The notes: generated from the letters alone by a model not told the origin. A DNA stretch of 35,703 nucleotides from an uncultured Acidimicrobiales bacterium (GCA_937922045.1 CAKZXA010000086.1:1-35703), one strand, 5' to 3'; numbered from the stretch's first letter, positions 16,381 to 25,068 are shown. Numbers and translations are program-made.

Positions 16381-17254
16381 GAGCGGTACCCTTCAGTTGG
16401 TGGCTGAACAATCCATCGCACCCGCTCCCTCCGTCGTCGCCGACGAGGCATCGCTTCTCACCATCGTCGCCGACATTGGGCCGATGGTCGTGGCCCTCTC
16501 CGGAGGTGTCGACTCAGCCTTGCTGGCCGTAGCCGCCCACAAGGCTCTGGGCGACAGCATGATCGCCGTGACCGCTGATTCAGCGTCCTTAGCCAACGGC
16601 GAACTCGATCACTGCAGCTCGCTGGCCGCCGCCCACGGTTTTTCCTGGCGGACGGCTCGCACCGATGAGCTCGCCGACGAGCGCTACCTCGTCAACGACA
16701 CCGACCGCTGCTACTGGTGCAAGACCGCTCTGATGGACCAGCTGGAACCGATCGCTCAAGATCGTTCGGCCACCGTGGTTTTGGGTGTCAACCTCGATGA
16801 CCTCGACGATCACCGCCCCGGGCAACAGGCAGCCGCCGAACGGGGGGCACGCTTCCCGTTGGTGGAGGCCGGGTACGACAAGCAAGCGATACGCGAGCTG
16901 GCCAAACAATGGGGAATCAGTGTCTGGGATCGACCTGCCATGCCCTGCCTCTCCAGCCGACTGCCCTACGGCACCACCGTTTCAATCCCCCTTCTTGGCC
17001 GTATCGATCGAGCCGAAGCCGCCATGCGGACCTTGGGCTTCGAAGACGTACGAGTCCGGCACTACGACGAGACCGCACGTATCGAGGTCCCGGTCGAACA
17101 ACTTCGACTAGCCAGCGAGCAAGCCGAGGCCATCCATCGGTCGCTAACCCAGCTCGGCTATCGCTATGTCACCCTCGACCTCGGCGGGCTGCGCTCCGGC
17201 AACCTCAACCAGGGCGACACCGAAAACAAGACCACAGAGAGCACTAGCGCCTGA
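16379..17254 (+). CDS. larE: Nickel-pincer cofactor sulfur transferase LarE
   Basis: LarE is an ATP-dependent PP-loop enzyme that inserts sulfur into the pyridinium dinucleotide precursor of the nickel-pincer (NPN) cofactor. The PP-loop SGGVDS is at residues 41-46. Three cysteines are placed as in the three-cysteine class: C111 and C114 in DRCYWCKTAL and C190 in WDRPAMPCLSSRLPYGT. Known three-Cys LarE proteins bind a [4Fe-4S] cluster there, unlike the one-Cys sacrificial type; assignment to that class is from the residues seen. The true start may be GTG 16400, 7 nt after a TACCCT -10-like box (16387-16392). The stop overlaps the larB ATG by one base. Confidence 0.93.
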   Translation: MSGTLQLVAEQSIAPAPSVVADEASLLTIVADIGPMVVALSGGVDSALLAVAAHKALGDSMIAVTADSASLANGELDHCSSLAAAHGFSWRTARTDELADERYLVNDTDRCYWCKTALMDQLEPIAQDRSATVVLGVNLDDLDDHRPGQQAAAERGARFPLVEAGYDKQAIRELAKQWGISVWDRPAMPCLSSRLPYGTTVSIPLLGRIDRAEAAMRTLGFEDVRVRHYDETARIEVPVEQLRLASEQAEAIHRSLTQLGYRYVTLDLGGLRSGNLNQGDTENKTTESTSA

Positions 17255-17907
17255 TGGACACGACGGGTCCCTTCGCCCGGCTCGACCTCGATCGAAGTCG
17301 CCGCATCGATCTTCCCGAGGCGATCTACTGCCAATCGAAGACCGCTGAGCAGTGCGTGGCGATCGTCGAGGACATGCTCACATCCGGTGCCGATGCCGTG
17401 ATCGCAACCCGGGCTACCGATGAACAACAGGCCGCCCTCGCCGCGCTCGGTCCACATGCTCACGAGTACACGACTCTTAGCTGGCAGCATCGGAAACCAA
17501 CAGGCCGAACGGTGGCTGTCGTGGCCGCTGGCACCTCCGATCTTTCGGTGGCAGCCGAATGCCAACTCACCCTTGAAGCCCTCGGCCATGGGGTAAAGCC
17601 GATCACCGATGTCGGCGTGGCTGGGCTCCAACGCCTCCTCGATGTGCTCCCAGACCTCGACGATGCCGACGTCATCGTGTCGATCGCCGGCATGGAAGGG
17701 GCGCTGCCGACCGTGATGGCCGGGCTCGTCGCCCAACCGTTAATCGCCGTGCCGACCTCGGTCGGCTACGGCGCAGCCTTCGACGGACAGACCGCCCTAG
17801 CTTCCATGATGACAAGCTGTGCCCCTGGGATCTCGGTCGTCAACATCGACAATGGCTACGGAGCCGCTTGTGCCGCCCACCGGATACTCCGGACGCTCGG
17901 CCGATGA
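17254..17907 (+). CDS. larB: NPN cofactor biosynthesis carboxylase/hydrolase LarB
   Basis: LarB carboxylates nicotinic acid adenine dinucleotide and hydrolyses its phosphoanhydride, the first step of NPN synthesis. 217 aa. The N-terminal part has ARLDLDRSRRIDLPEAIYCQ with SKTAEQCV, the family's E-x-I-Y-x-x-GK-like segment. The PurE-like C-terminal domain includes VAVVAAGTSDLSVAAECQLT, GVKPITDVGVAGLQRLL, VIVSIAGMEGALPTVMAGLV and VPTSVGYGAAFDG. Both overlaps, one base with larE and ATGA with larC, show a translationally coupled operon. Confidence 0.94.
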   Translation: MDTTGPFARLDLDRSRRIDLPEAIYCQSKTAEQCVAIVEDMLTSGADAVIATRATDEQQAALAALGPHAHEYTTLSWQHRKPTGRTVAVVAAGTSDLSVAAECQLTLEALGHGVKPITDVGVAGLQRLLDVLPDLDDADVIVSIAGMEGALPTVMAGLVAQPLIAVPTSVGYGAAFDGQTALASMMTSCAPGISVVNIDNGYGAACAAHRILRTLGR

Positions 17908-19094
17908 CCACGCTGTGGCTCGATCCTCGTTTCGGTGCCTCGGGCGACATGTTGCTCGGCACCCTCGTCGGGCTCGGCGTCGACCTCGATCAGCTCGACA
18001 CCGACCTACGCTCCACCTTCACAGATCTGCCGAGCTGGCGTTTCGAAAGATCCACGACCTCGCGCTGCTCGCTCGCCGCGACCAAGGTGACCGTCTCCGC
18101 CGAAGAGACCCACGCCCACCGAGCCTGGTCCACCATCGATGCTCTGCTCGCTGATGCAGCGCTTTCCGAGATGGTTATCGAAGGAGCGCGCCATACTTTT
18201 CATCAACTCGGTACAGCCGAGGCGAGCATCCACAGCACCACCATCGACCAGGTCCATTTCCATGAGGTTGGGGCGGTCGATGCGATCGTCGACATCGTTG
18301 GTGTCTGGCTCGGCTTAGACCAGTTGCGAACCACAATCGGACTCGATCGAGTGATGGCCGGGCCAGTCGGCATCGGTCATGGCACCGTCGAGGCGGCCCA
18401 CGGCACGCTACCCATTCCCGCCCCCGCCACCGCTGCCCTGCTCGAAGGCGTTCCGGTCCAGCCACTACCCACGCCTACCGAAACAATCACACCGACAGGG
18501 GCAGCTCTCCTGCAGACGATGGTGGACGGGTGGGGCCCGATGCCCGCCGGCGTGCTCCGAGCCTCCGCTCGTGGCGCAGGTGGACGCGATCCAGCGACAC
18601 ATCCCAATGTGCTCACCGGCTACCTGCTCGATGCCTCGGCAACCTCAAGCCTCGGCCAGGTACCAGCTCTTGAGCTACAGGCCCGAGTCCAGCTCAGCAC
18701 CAACCTCGACGACGTCACCCCTGAGATCGTCGGCCATACGATGCAGCTCTGTCTCGCAGCCGGAGCAGATGATGTGTGGTCAACGCCCATCATCATGAAG
18801 AAGGGACGTCCTGGCGTCGAAGTCAACGTGTTGATCTCGGCCGACCGAACTGACGAACTCTGTCGGCTGCTCATGGCTGAGACCGGTACGCTCGGCGTTC
18901 GTTCAATGCCTCTTTCCCGCTTCGTGGCCCCTCGCCACTTTGAGACGGTCTCGGTGCGAGGCCGTGCGATTGCCATTAAAATTGGGCCTTACGGGGCGAA
19001 ACCGGAATACGGCGACCTTGCGCTCGCAAGCGCAGACCTCGGCGTGCCACTCCGTCAACTCGCTCAAGAAGCGTTGGACGCATGGAACGGCTGA
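17904..19094 (+). CDS. larC: NPN cofactor nickel insertase LarC (single unsplit frame)
   Basis: LarC is a CTP-dependent cyclometallase that puts nickel into the pincer cofactor. 396 aa. The N-terminal half contains LWLDPRFGASGDMLLGTLVG and DQVHFHEVGAVDAIVDIVG; a Thr/Pro loop (PLPTPTETITPTGAALLQ) leads to the C-terminal half with LSTNLDDVTPEIVGH, SAGADDVWSTPIIMKKGRPG-like residues and EYGDLALASADLGVPLR near the end. In Lactobacillus plantarum larC is read through a programmed frameshift (larC1/larC2); here both halves are in one frame. The usual histidine-rich linker is nearly absent. No larA is next to the operon, so the client enzyme is encoded elsewhere. Confidence 0.94.
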   Translation: MTTLWLDPRFGASGDMLLGTLVGLGVDLDQLDTDLRSTFTDLPSWRFERSTTSRCSLAATKVTVSAEETHAHRAWSTIDALLADAALSEMVIEGARHTFHQLGTAEASIHSTTIDQVHFHEVGAVDAIVDIVGVWLGLDQLRTTIGLDRVMAGPVGIGHGTVEAAHGTLPIPAPATAALLEGVPVQPLPTPTETITPTGAALLQTMVDGWGPMPAGVLRASARGAGGRDPATHPNVLTGYLLDASATSSLGQVPALELQARVQLSTNLDDVTPEIVGHTMQLCLAAGADDVWSTPIIMKKGRPGVEVNVLISADRTDELCRLLMAETGTLGVRSMPLSRFVAPRHFETVSVRGRAIAIKIGPYGAKPEYGDLALASADLGVPLRQLAQEALDAWNG

Positions 19095-19133
19095 TTTAGC
19101 TCCGAACCCTGAAACAGGTAACAATTACAACAG

Positions 19134-19616
19134 ATGGCAGCGCAAACAACAGTCAACGTCGACCTAAGGCGTCGAGTAGGTTACGCATGGCGGGAGATTC
19201 GTCGTGGTGCCAGCGCGGTCAAGGTTCGAGAGCTTTTCTACAGCTCTGACGATCAGCTTCTCGACCAGGCCCTTGCCGACACGCTGGGCGTGATCTGCCA
19301 GCGCGGCCCTATGCGCATGGGCGATCTGGCTGAAGCCCTTCACATCACCCCAGCTTCGACCACGCGGGCTGTCAGCTGCCTGGCCGACAAAGGGTATGTG
19401 CAGCGAGTTCGAAACGAGCACGACCAGCGATCGGTTATGGTCGAGGCGACGCTTCCAGGACGTGAACGCTACGGAAAGATCAGTGCCCGGATTCAGCGGG
19501 GGCTCACCGACATTCTCAACGAGTTCACCCCTGAAGAACAGGTCCAGCTCGCCGAATATCTCGACCGCTTCGTGGCCGCTGTCGACAAGCTGGCCCAAAC
19601 CGATCCAGCCGAATAA
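19134..19616 (+). CDS. MarR family transcriptional regulator
   Basis: 160 aa. The winged helix-turn-helix lies at about 45-110 (LADTLGVICQRGPMRMGDLA, LHITPASTTRAVSCLADKGY, then a wing with RVRNEHDQRSVMVEATLPGR). Flanking helices give the dimer interface (RIQRGLTDILNEFTPEEQVQ). It is 48 bp upstream of the alcohol dehydrogenase gene on the same strand and probably co-transcribed with it, which suggests that it controls that enzyme or responds to its substrate. Ligand unknown. Confidence 0.86.
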   Translation: MAAQTTVNVDLRRRVGYAWREIRRGASAVKVRELFYSSDDQLLDQALADTLGVICQRGPMRMGDLAEALHITPASTTRAVSCLADKGYVQRVRNEHDQRSVMVEATLPGRERYGKISARIQRGLTDILNEFTPEEQVQLAEYLDRFVAAVDKLAQTDPAE

Positions 19617-19664
19617 CGACAAACGTTCAAACACATACCACGAAACCCAGGAGAACCAAACGAA

Positions 19665-20750
19665 ATGAAGGCAGCCGTCCTCAACTCTGCGCCCGGCAAG
19701 CTCGACATCGAAGATGTCGACCTCGATAGCCCCGGACCTCGAGAGGTCCTGATCGAGACCAAGGCCGCTGGCCTTTGCCACAGTGATCTTCATTTCATGG
19801 AAGCCCTGTATCCCTACCCGCTTCCCGCCGTGCTCGGTCACGAGTCCGCGGGAATCGTGCGCGAGGTCGGTCGGGACGTCACCTACGTCAAGCCCGGCGA
19901 TCACGTCATCACCTGCCTTTCGGCCTTCTGTGGTCACTGCGAGCAGTGTTTGAGCGGCCACATGTCGCGCTGTGAGCGAAAGAACAAAGACCTCGTCCGA
20001 CAAGCTGGTGAGCCGTCACGGCTGACACGCGGCGGTGAAGCCATCAATCACTTTCTCCATCTGTCGTCGTTCGCCGAACAAATGCTGGTTCACGAGCATA
20101 CGATCGTGAAAATCCCCGAAGAGATGCCGATGGACAAGGCTTCTCTGATCGGTTGCGGTGTCACCACCGGGCTCGGTGCCGTATTCCGTACAGCCAAGGT
20201 TGAGCCCGGCTCCGACGTGGTTGTTATCGGCTGCGGCGGGATCGGCCTTTCCGCCATCCAGGGGGCCCGGATTGCGGGTGCTAACAAGATCATCGCCGTC
20301 GATGTCGTCGACTCCAAGCTGGAGCTGGCCACAGCGCTCGGCGCCACCCACACCATCAACGGCAAGGAAGACCCGGTAGCTCAAGTTCGCGAGCTAACCC
20401 AAGGTTTAGGCGTTCACAACAGCTTCGAGGCCATCGGGCTTAAGGCCACCGCCGAACAGGCCTTCCGGATGCTGCGCAGTGGTGGTCAGGCAACAGTGAT
20501 CGGGCTGATTCCCATCGGTATCAACATCGAGGTCCACGGTGTCGACCTCATCGATGAGAAAAAGCTGACCGGATCGAACATGGGATCCAACCAGTTCCGC
20601 ACCGACATGCCTCGCTTCGTCGACATGTACCTCACCGGACGCCTCAAGCTCGATGAGATGGTGTCAAAGCATATCTCTCTAGACGAGATCAACGAGGGTT
20701 TCGACGAGATGAAGACGGGCGCGATCGCCCGCAACGTAATCACGTTCTAG
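19665..20750 (+). CDS. Zinc-dependent alcohol dehydrogenase (MDR family)
   Basis: 361 aa. The catalytic zinc ligands are in AAGLCHSDLHFMEALYPYPL and LGHESAGIV; the structural zinc site is CLSAFCGHCEQCLSGHMSRC with four cysteines. The Rossmann motif is VVVIGCGGIGLSAIQGARI (about residue 185), followed by IIAVDVVDSKLELA with the Asp that selects NAD. The fold and length match the class III-like/group III alcohol dehydrogenases of actinobacteria, which are often tied to formaldehyde or long-chain alcohol oxidation; the specific substrate is not readable. CCCAGGAGAACC, with AGGAG about 13 nt before the ATG, provides the ribosome-binding site. It probably forms an operon with the MarR gene. Confidence 0.9.
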   Translation: MKAAVLNSAPGKLDIEDVDLDSPGPREVLIETKAAGLCHSDLHFMEALYPYPLPAVLGHESAGIVREVGRDVTYVKPGDHVITCLSAFCGHCEQCLSGHMSRCERKNKDLVRQAGEPSRLTRGGEAINHFLHLSSFAEQMLVHEHTIVKIPEEMPMDKASLIGCGVTTGLGAVFRTAKVEPGSDVVVIGCGGIGLSAIQGARIAGANKIIAVDVVDSKLELATALGATHTINGKEDPVAQVRELTQGLGVHNSFEAIGLKATAEQAFRMLRSGGQATVIGLIPIGINIEVHGVDLIDEKKLTGSNMGSNQFRTDMPRFVDMYLTGRLKLDEMVSKHISLDEINEGFDEMKTGAIARNVITF

Positions 20751-20796
20751 CTGATCCAGCAGTTCCGCGCCGACCTTCACCGGCGTTCATAGCGGC

Positions 20797-20812
20797 GAAA
20801 CATGCCGGAAAC
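20797..20812 (+). promoter_or_regulatory. GlnR-like half-site pair upstream of amt
   Basis: GAAAC-ATGCCG-GAAAC: two exact GAAAC units separated by 6 nt, about 45-60 bp upstream of amt. GlnR sites of actinobacteria consist of GTnAC/GAAAC half-sites with 6-nt spacing, and amt is a core GlnR target. The opposing GTnAC units are not conserved, so the call is tentative. Confidence 0.5.
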
Positions 20813-20856
20813 ATAACTTCCCTACGGTGTTGTGAAAGACATCCGGAGGAGAAATT

Positions 20857-22230
20857 ATGTCAATTCTTTCATCGGTCGTCGTCGAGCTCAGCGCGACGGC
20901 CGAACAGTACGACCGAACCCAGGCCAGCGGGGCCGAAGTTCTCAACATGGTCGTGCTCGACAACATCTTTATCTTTGTCTGCGGCGTGCTCGTCTTGCTC
21001 ATGCAAGCCGGGTTCGCCCTCGTCGAAGCAGGCCTGACGAGGGCGAAGAATGCCGCCAACATCATGATGAAAAACATGATGGACGCCTGTATAGGCATCC
21101 TGGCATTCGCCGCGGTCGGTTGGGGTATCGCCTACCCCGGCACCTTCAACGGCTGGCTCTCCTCCGCCGGGCTCGGCATTGGCGGCTTCTTCGATGGCGC
21201 CCTGGTCGACCTCAGCCCCGAGGCGGTATCGTCCGACGGCTTCTATCCTCTGGCTGTTCCCGTCGACTTCTTCTTCCAGGCTGCTTTCGCTGCCACCGCG
21301 GCCACCATCGTTTCAGGCGCGGTGGCCGAACGAACCAAGTTCGTCGGTTACCTTCTGTACTCGGTTCTTCTCACCGCCTTCATTTACCCGATGGTCGTCA
21401 GTTGGAAGTGGGGCGGCGGCTGGCTCGACGAGTTGGGGTTCATCGACTTCGCCGGATCGGGCCTCGTCCACATGACCGGCGGTTTCGCTGCCCTGGCCGC
21501 CACGATGGTGCTTGGGCCACGGATCGACAAGTTCGACGAAGACGGCAATCCTCGTGGCCTCCCTGGCCATTCGATTCCGCTCGCCATGGTGGGTGTACTG
21601 CTGCTCTTTATCGGCTGGTTCGGTTTCAATCCGGGTTCACAACTCCAAGCCGACTTGATGGTGCCGATCATCGCCGTACTCACCATGTTCTCGGCCGCGT
21701 CCGGCGGTGTCGCCGGTATGGCTGTCTCGTGGATCAAGGGCGGCAAGCCCGATGTCTCTATGGCTGGCAACGGCATGCTGGCCGGCCTGGTATCGGTCTG
21801 TTCGGGCATCGGCGAATTCGACTGGTTCGGCACGATTGCTACCGCCTTCGTAGCGGGAACACTCGTCGTCTTCTCGGTCTATGCCATCGAACGACTCCGC
21901 ATCGACGATCCGGTCGGCGCCTTCTCCGTGCACGGTGCCGCTGGACTCTGGGGCTTGGTCGCTACCGGGCTCTTCGCCACCACGACCCCCATCAACGGCG
22001 CAACCGAAAGCGCCGGGCTTTTCTACGGCGGCGGTTTCGGCCTGCTCGGCGATCAGATCATCGGCGGCCTTGCCATCGCAGTCATCGTCTTCGCTGTTAG
22101 CTACATCATGTTTACCGCCCTCTTTCGACTCGGACTGTTCCGAGTTGACGCTGAGGAAGAGCGAATCGGACTCGACATCTGTGAACACGGCAGCGCTGGC
22201 TACGGCCCTGAGCTGTTGACCGTCGTCTAA
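20857..22230 (+). CDS. amt: Ammonium transporter (Amt/AmtB family)
   Basis: 457 aa with eleven predicted membrane helices. The pore-lining twin histidines occur in SGLVHMTGGFAALAATMVLG and FSVHGAAGLWGLVATGLF. Other Amt motifs are MQAGFALVEAGLTRAKNAAN, DFFFQAAFAATAATIVSGAV, and SWKWGGGWLDELGFIDFAGS. The N-terminus has an extra hydrophilic segment (about 1-30). A strong Shine-Dalgarno, CCGGAGGAGAAATT, precedes the ATG. It is paired with glnK, whose product blocks the channel when nitrogen is plentiful. A hairpin and degenerate direct repeats separate the two genes. Confidence 0.95.
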   Translation: MSILSSVVVELSATAEQYDRTQASGAEVLNMVVLDNIFIFVCGVLVLLMQAGFALVEAGLTRAKNAANIMMKNMMDACIGILAFAAVGWGIAYPGTFNGWLSSAGLGIGGFFDGALVDLSPEAVSSDGFYPLAVPVDFFFQAAFAATAATIVSGAVAERTKFVGYLLYSVLLTAFIYPMVVSWKWGGGWLDELGFIDFAGSGLVHMTGGFAALAATMVLGPRIDKFDEDGNPRGLPGHSIPLAMVGVLLLFIGWFGFNPGSQLQADLMVPIIAVLTMFSAASGGVAGMAVSWIKGGKPDVSMAGNGMLAGLVSVCSGIGEFDWFGTIATAFVAGTLVVFSVYAIERLRIDDPVGAFSVHGAAGLWGLVATGLFATTTPINGATESAGLFYGGGFGLLGDQIIGGLAIAVIVFAVSYIMFTALFRLGLFRVDAEEERIGLDICEHGSAGYGPELLTVV

Positions 22231-22236
22231 ACCACG

Positions 22237-22258
22237 TCCCAAGACGATGAGCTTGGGA
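22237..22258 (+). other. Hairpin between amt and glnK
   Basis: TCCCAAG (22237-22243) pairs with CTTGGGA (22252-22258) around an 8-nt loop, 6 nt after the amt stop. No U-run follows, so it is more likely an mRNA-stability or attenuation element than a terminator. Two degenerate direct repeats (AACACGATGAACCT and AACACAATGAACTT, 18 bp apart) lie just downstream. Confidence 0.5.
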
Positions 22259-22273
22259 ACACGATGAACCTAG

Positions 22274-22654
<381 letters not shown>

Positions 22655-22656
22655 GT

Positions 22657-23616
22657 TTAGGACTCAAGCCTCGTCAACGACTCAACGATGTACTCGTTGG
22701 CGAGCTTGAACGGTGCTCCACCCGGGGCCCGACAGGAGATGGTGGGGAGCTGCCGAGATACCGAGATGACTGCCTCCCAACGGTCGTCCGAAGTGGCAAT
22801 AGTGCAACGTGTCATCGGATCTGAGTCTTCAGGCAGCGTTACGGTAACGGTTCGAAGCTGGGTGTCAACTGCTCGGCCCTTCTCAGCTCGAACCGCTAAC
22901 TCCGCTACCTGTGCGAAGCCGGTCTCGGCTCCCCACCATCCCCGACAATGATCACGAGGAAAGTCACCGTCGAGGACCTCGCCCAACACGTCGAGATCGA
23001 GGTTGGCCCACATCCTGCCGTCGGGCAGGGTCATGGCGGTTGGGGCGAAACGGTGGCCGCCGGTATGGCTCACCCGGTAGATCGGAAGATCGACAAAACG
23101 CTCAGCAGCGGCCGCCGCGAAGCGAGCCCCCTCGGCTCCACAACAAACATCGTGGCTCCCCTGAGTACAAACCAGCATGACCGGTGCGGTGAGTAGATCG
23201 TCGTAGAGGCAGAGAGGCTTACATGCAGACTCGTCGCCATCGACGAGCGACGTGGCCACGTCGAGCAGTTCGTTGGGATCCGAAGCCATGTATCGGTGAT
23301 GCCGAACAGTGCCATCGGCTAGGCGATCAAAGACGAGAACCTCAGTGGCGGTTGTGTGGAGACGTTCATCGTCGGGCACCGACGCCAACAGACGAGTAGT
23401 AGGCGAGGCGTTGATGACGTTCTTGATCTCCCGGAGGGTCGGATGATCGAAGACAGGCTTGGGCCATGGCAGAGATGTCTCGACTAGCATTACCCGATCG
23501 GCTCGAATGGCCGTACCCGCCGGTTGCAACCCGATCGTCTGAGCGAAGTCGGAACAACGTGGCGACTCGTCGTCGGCGGGTAGAAGAGCCTCAAAGAGGT
23601 GATCGAGCGAAGCCAT
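22657..23616 (-). CDS. Sucrase/ferredoxin-like protein (Suc_Fer family, thioredoxin-like ferredoxin)
   Basis: 319 aa. The family pattern is visible: an N-terminal Cys-Ser (SPRCSDFAQTIG), MLVETSLPWPK, then LVCTQGSHDVCCGAEG (the C-x-x-G-x-x-D-x-CC motif thought to hold a [2Fe-2S] cluster) and YRVSHTGGHRFAPTAMTLPD, which is diagnostic. Function in bacteria is unknown; the family resembles Apd1-type Fe-S proteins. The ATG at 23616 is chosen because TAGGTT lies 7 nt before it; an upstream start at 23643 would put the start outside the promoter. The stop is 2 bp from the stop of convergent glnK. Confidence 0.83.
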   Translation of the reverse strand: MASLDHLFEALLPADDESPRCSDFAQTIGLQPAGTAIRADRVMLVETSLPWPKPVFDHPTLREIKNVINASPTTRLLASVPDDERLHTTATEVLVFDRLADGTVRHHRYMASDPNELLDVATSLVDGDESACKPLCLYDDLLTAPVMLVCTQGSHDVCCGAEGARFAAAAAERFVDLPIYRVSHTGGHRFAPTAMTLPDGRMWANLDLDVLGEVLDGDFPRDHCRGWWGAETGFAQVAELAVRAEKGRAVDTQLRTVTVTLPEDSDPMTRCTIATSDDRWEAVISVSRQLPTISCRAPGGAPFKLANEYIVESLTRLES

Positions 23617-23623
23617 GAGACCT

Positions 23624-23629
23624 AACCTA
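23624..23629 (-). promoter_or_regulatory. -10 box (TAGGTT) for the Suc_Fer gene, leaderless
   Basis: TAGGTT on the minus strand is 7 nt from the ATG at 23616, consistent with transcription starting at the start codon. Confidence 0.45.
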
Positions 23630-23670
23630 CACCTGTCATTCAAAACCCTATCTATCTCAACCTGGCCTAT

Positions 23671-24987
23671 CTAAACCTTGTCTATCTGAACAAGGTCGGC
23701 GTTCATGGAGCGGAACCCGCCTTCGGCCACCACATAGGCAACAGCCGCGGCGACGGTGATAACCCCCATGATCGTGATCACATTGCGCAGACCGATTTGT
23801 TCTGCCAGCAGGCCAAGCGGCGCCGCGGCCAACCCGAAGCCGGCAAACGAGAGTTGCATGAGCGACTGAATTCGCCCTTGGAAGGCGTCCTCGGCCATGG
23901 CCAGCGCAATGGTGTTGGACAGGGTTTGATAGGTGGTGGTTGCGGCTCCGACGAAGGCGATGGCGAACATCGCTTCGATCACGGTTGGCGCATTGCCGAA
24001 GGCGATGACGCCGAGCCCGAAACAGAGCCCACCGATGGACATCGCCGTCTTGGCCTTGGGCGAGTCGGCCCTGCTGGCCAGCGGGATCGAAGCGATCACC
24101 GCACCGATGGCGGACGCCGAACTAACGAAACCGACCCACTCCTCCCCCAGCCCGAACACCCCTTCGATCATGGCGGCGTAAAAGGCCACATAGTTGAAGC
24201 CGAACATCACGATGATGAACGAGGACAGCATCAACCGGCGAAGTTTCGGGCGTTGCATCACATAGCGAACACCATCGACGAGCTCAGCCAGAGGAGCCCG
24301 GCCAGATGGTTCAGCTTTTCGTCCGGCGGGCACTCGGAGAAGATAAACGAAGCTAACGAGCGAGGCGACGGCTGCTACCACATAGGCCCCACCGATACCC
24401 ACGAAAGCCACGCCAGCCAGCACACCAGCCAATGAGGGTGCGAAGATTCTCGTCCCGTTCATCGACAACAGGCTGAGGGCGATGGCATTGCCCAGGTTCT
24501 CTTTGCCAACCAGCTCGGCACTCATCGCCGTGCGGGCCGGTCCGAAGAACCCGAAGGCAGTACCTTGAATGACGGCGGCCACCAGAAGCATCCAGAACTC
24601 AACGATGCCGGTTAGCACGGCGAGACCCATGCCAGCGGCCGCCACCATGATCGCCCCTTGAGCTAGCACGATGATGGTGCGCTTGGAGAACCGATCGGTA
24701 GCGACACCACCGAGTGGAGTGCTCACCAACATCGAGAGTCCAAAGACAAGATACGTGAGCCCGAGTGCGCCCTCGCGCTCGGTCAGTTCCCACGCCAGGA
24801 TGCCTCGCAGGAGGAACTGCATTTGTACGGAGATGAACGAGAACAACCCACCCCACCACAAAATGCGGTAGTCCGGATTGCGAAGCGAAGCAAAGGCGCC
24901 GCCCGAAGTCGAGGTTTGTGACGGGGTTTCCTCGGAATCGGGGAGGCCGAGTTCTTCGTTCTGACCGGCCGGCGCCGTTTGGGGCAT
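23671..24987 (-). CDS. MFS transporter (MFS_3 / EntS-like)
   Basis: 438 aa with twelve predicted transmembrane helices. After a hydrophilic N-terminus (ESEETPSQT-like, to about 30), FASLRNPDYRILWWGGLFSF starts helix 1. The loop motif LGGVATDRFSKRTIIVLAQG (about 95-115) is the MFS loop 2-3 signature, and the middle loop RVPAGRKAEPSGRAPLAELV is followed by DGVRYVMQRPKLRRLML. This matches the MFS_3 group, which exports enterobactin and varied drugs; substrate unknown. The start codon is embedded in a long palindrome, suggesting tight repression by a regulator not present next to it. Confidence 0.88.
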   Translation of the reverse strand: MPQTAPAGQNEELGLPDSEETPSQTSTSGGAFASLRNPDYRILWWGGLFSFISVQMQFLLRGILAWELTEREGALGLTYLVFGLSMLVSTPLGGVATDRFSKRTIIVLAQGAIMVAAAGMGLAVLTGIVEFWMLLVAAVIQGTAFGFFGPARTAMSAELVGKENLGNAIALSLLSMNGTRIFAPSLAGVLAGVAFVGIGGAYVVAAVASLVSFVYLLRVPAGRKAEPSGRAPLAELVDGVRYVMQRPKLRRLMLSSFIIVMFGFNYVAFYAAMIEGVFGLGEEWVGFVSSASAIGAVIASIPLASRADSPKAKTAMSIGGLCFGLGVIAFGNAPTVIEAMFAIAFVGAATTTYQTLSNTIALAMAEDAFQGRIQSLMQLSFAGFGLAAAPLGLLAEQIGLRNVITIMGVITVAAAVAYVVAEGGFRSMNADLVQIDKV

Positions 24988-25007
24988 AGTTAGAGATTCT
25001 AACTATG
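24985..25007. promoter_or_regulatory. 23-bp palindrome overlapping the MFS start codon and -10 box
   Basis: CATAGTTAGA (24985-24994) and TCTAACTATG (24998-25007) form perfect 10-bp arms around GAT. The left end is the start codon of the transporter (CAT on plus = ATG on minus). On the minus strand TAGAAT lies 8 nt before the ATG and would serve as -10, fully inside the palindrome. This is the layout of a repressor operator that blocks promoter and start together. Confidence 0.75.
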
Positions 25008-25068
25008 TTCGACCGGCGACGCCTAACTCGGTCGGAGTTTGTGACCGATTTCCTACGAGCCGACGCGC

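Noticed and set aside
17904-19094. Programmed frameshift in larC as in Lactobacillus plantarum
   Set aside because: Both halves of LarC are in a single uninterrupted frame here; no frameshift is needed.
20832-22100. 422-codon open frame on the plus strand over amt
   Set aside because: Arg/His-rich shadow in another frame; the overlapping frame encodes a full Amt with twin-histidine motifs and a strong ribosome-binding site.
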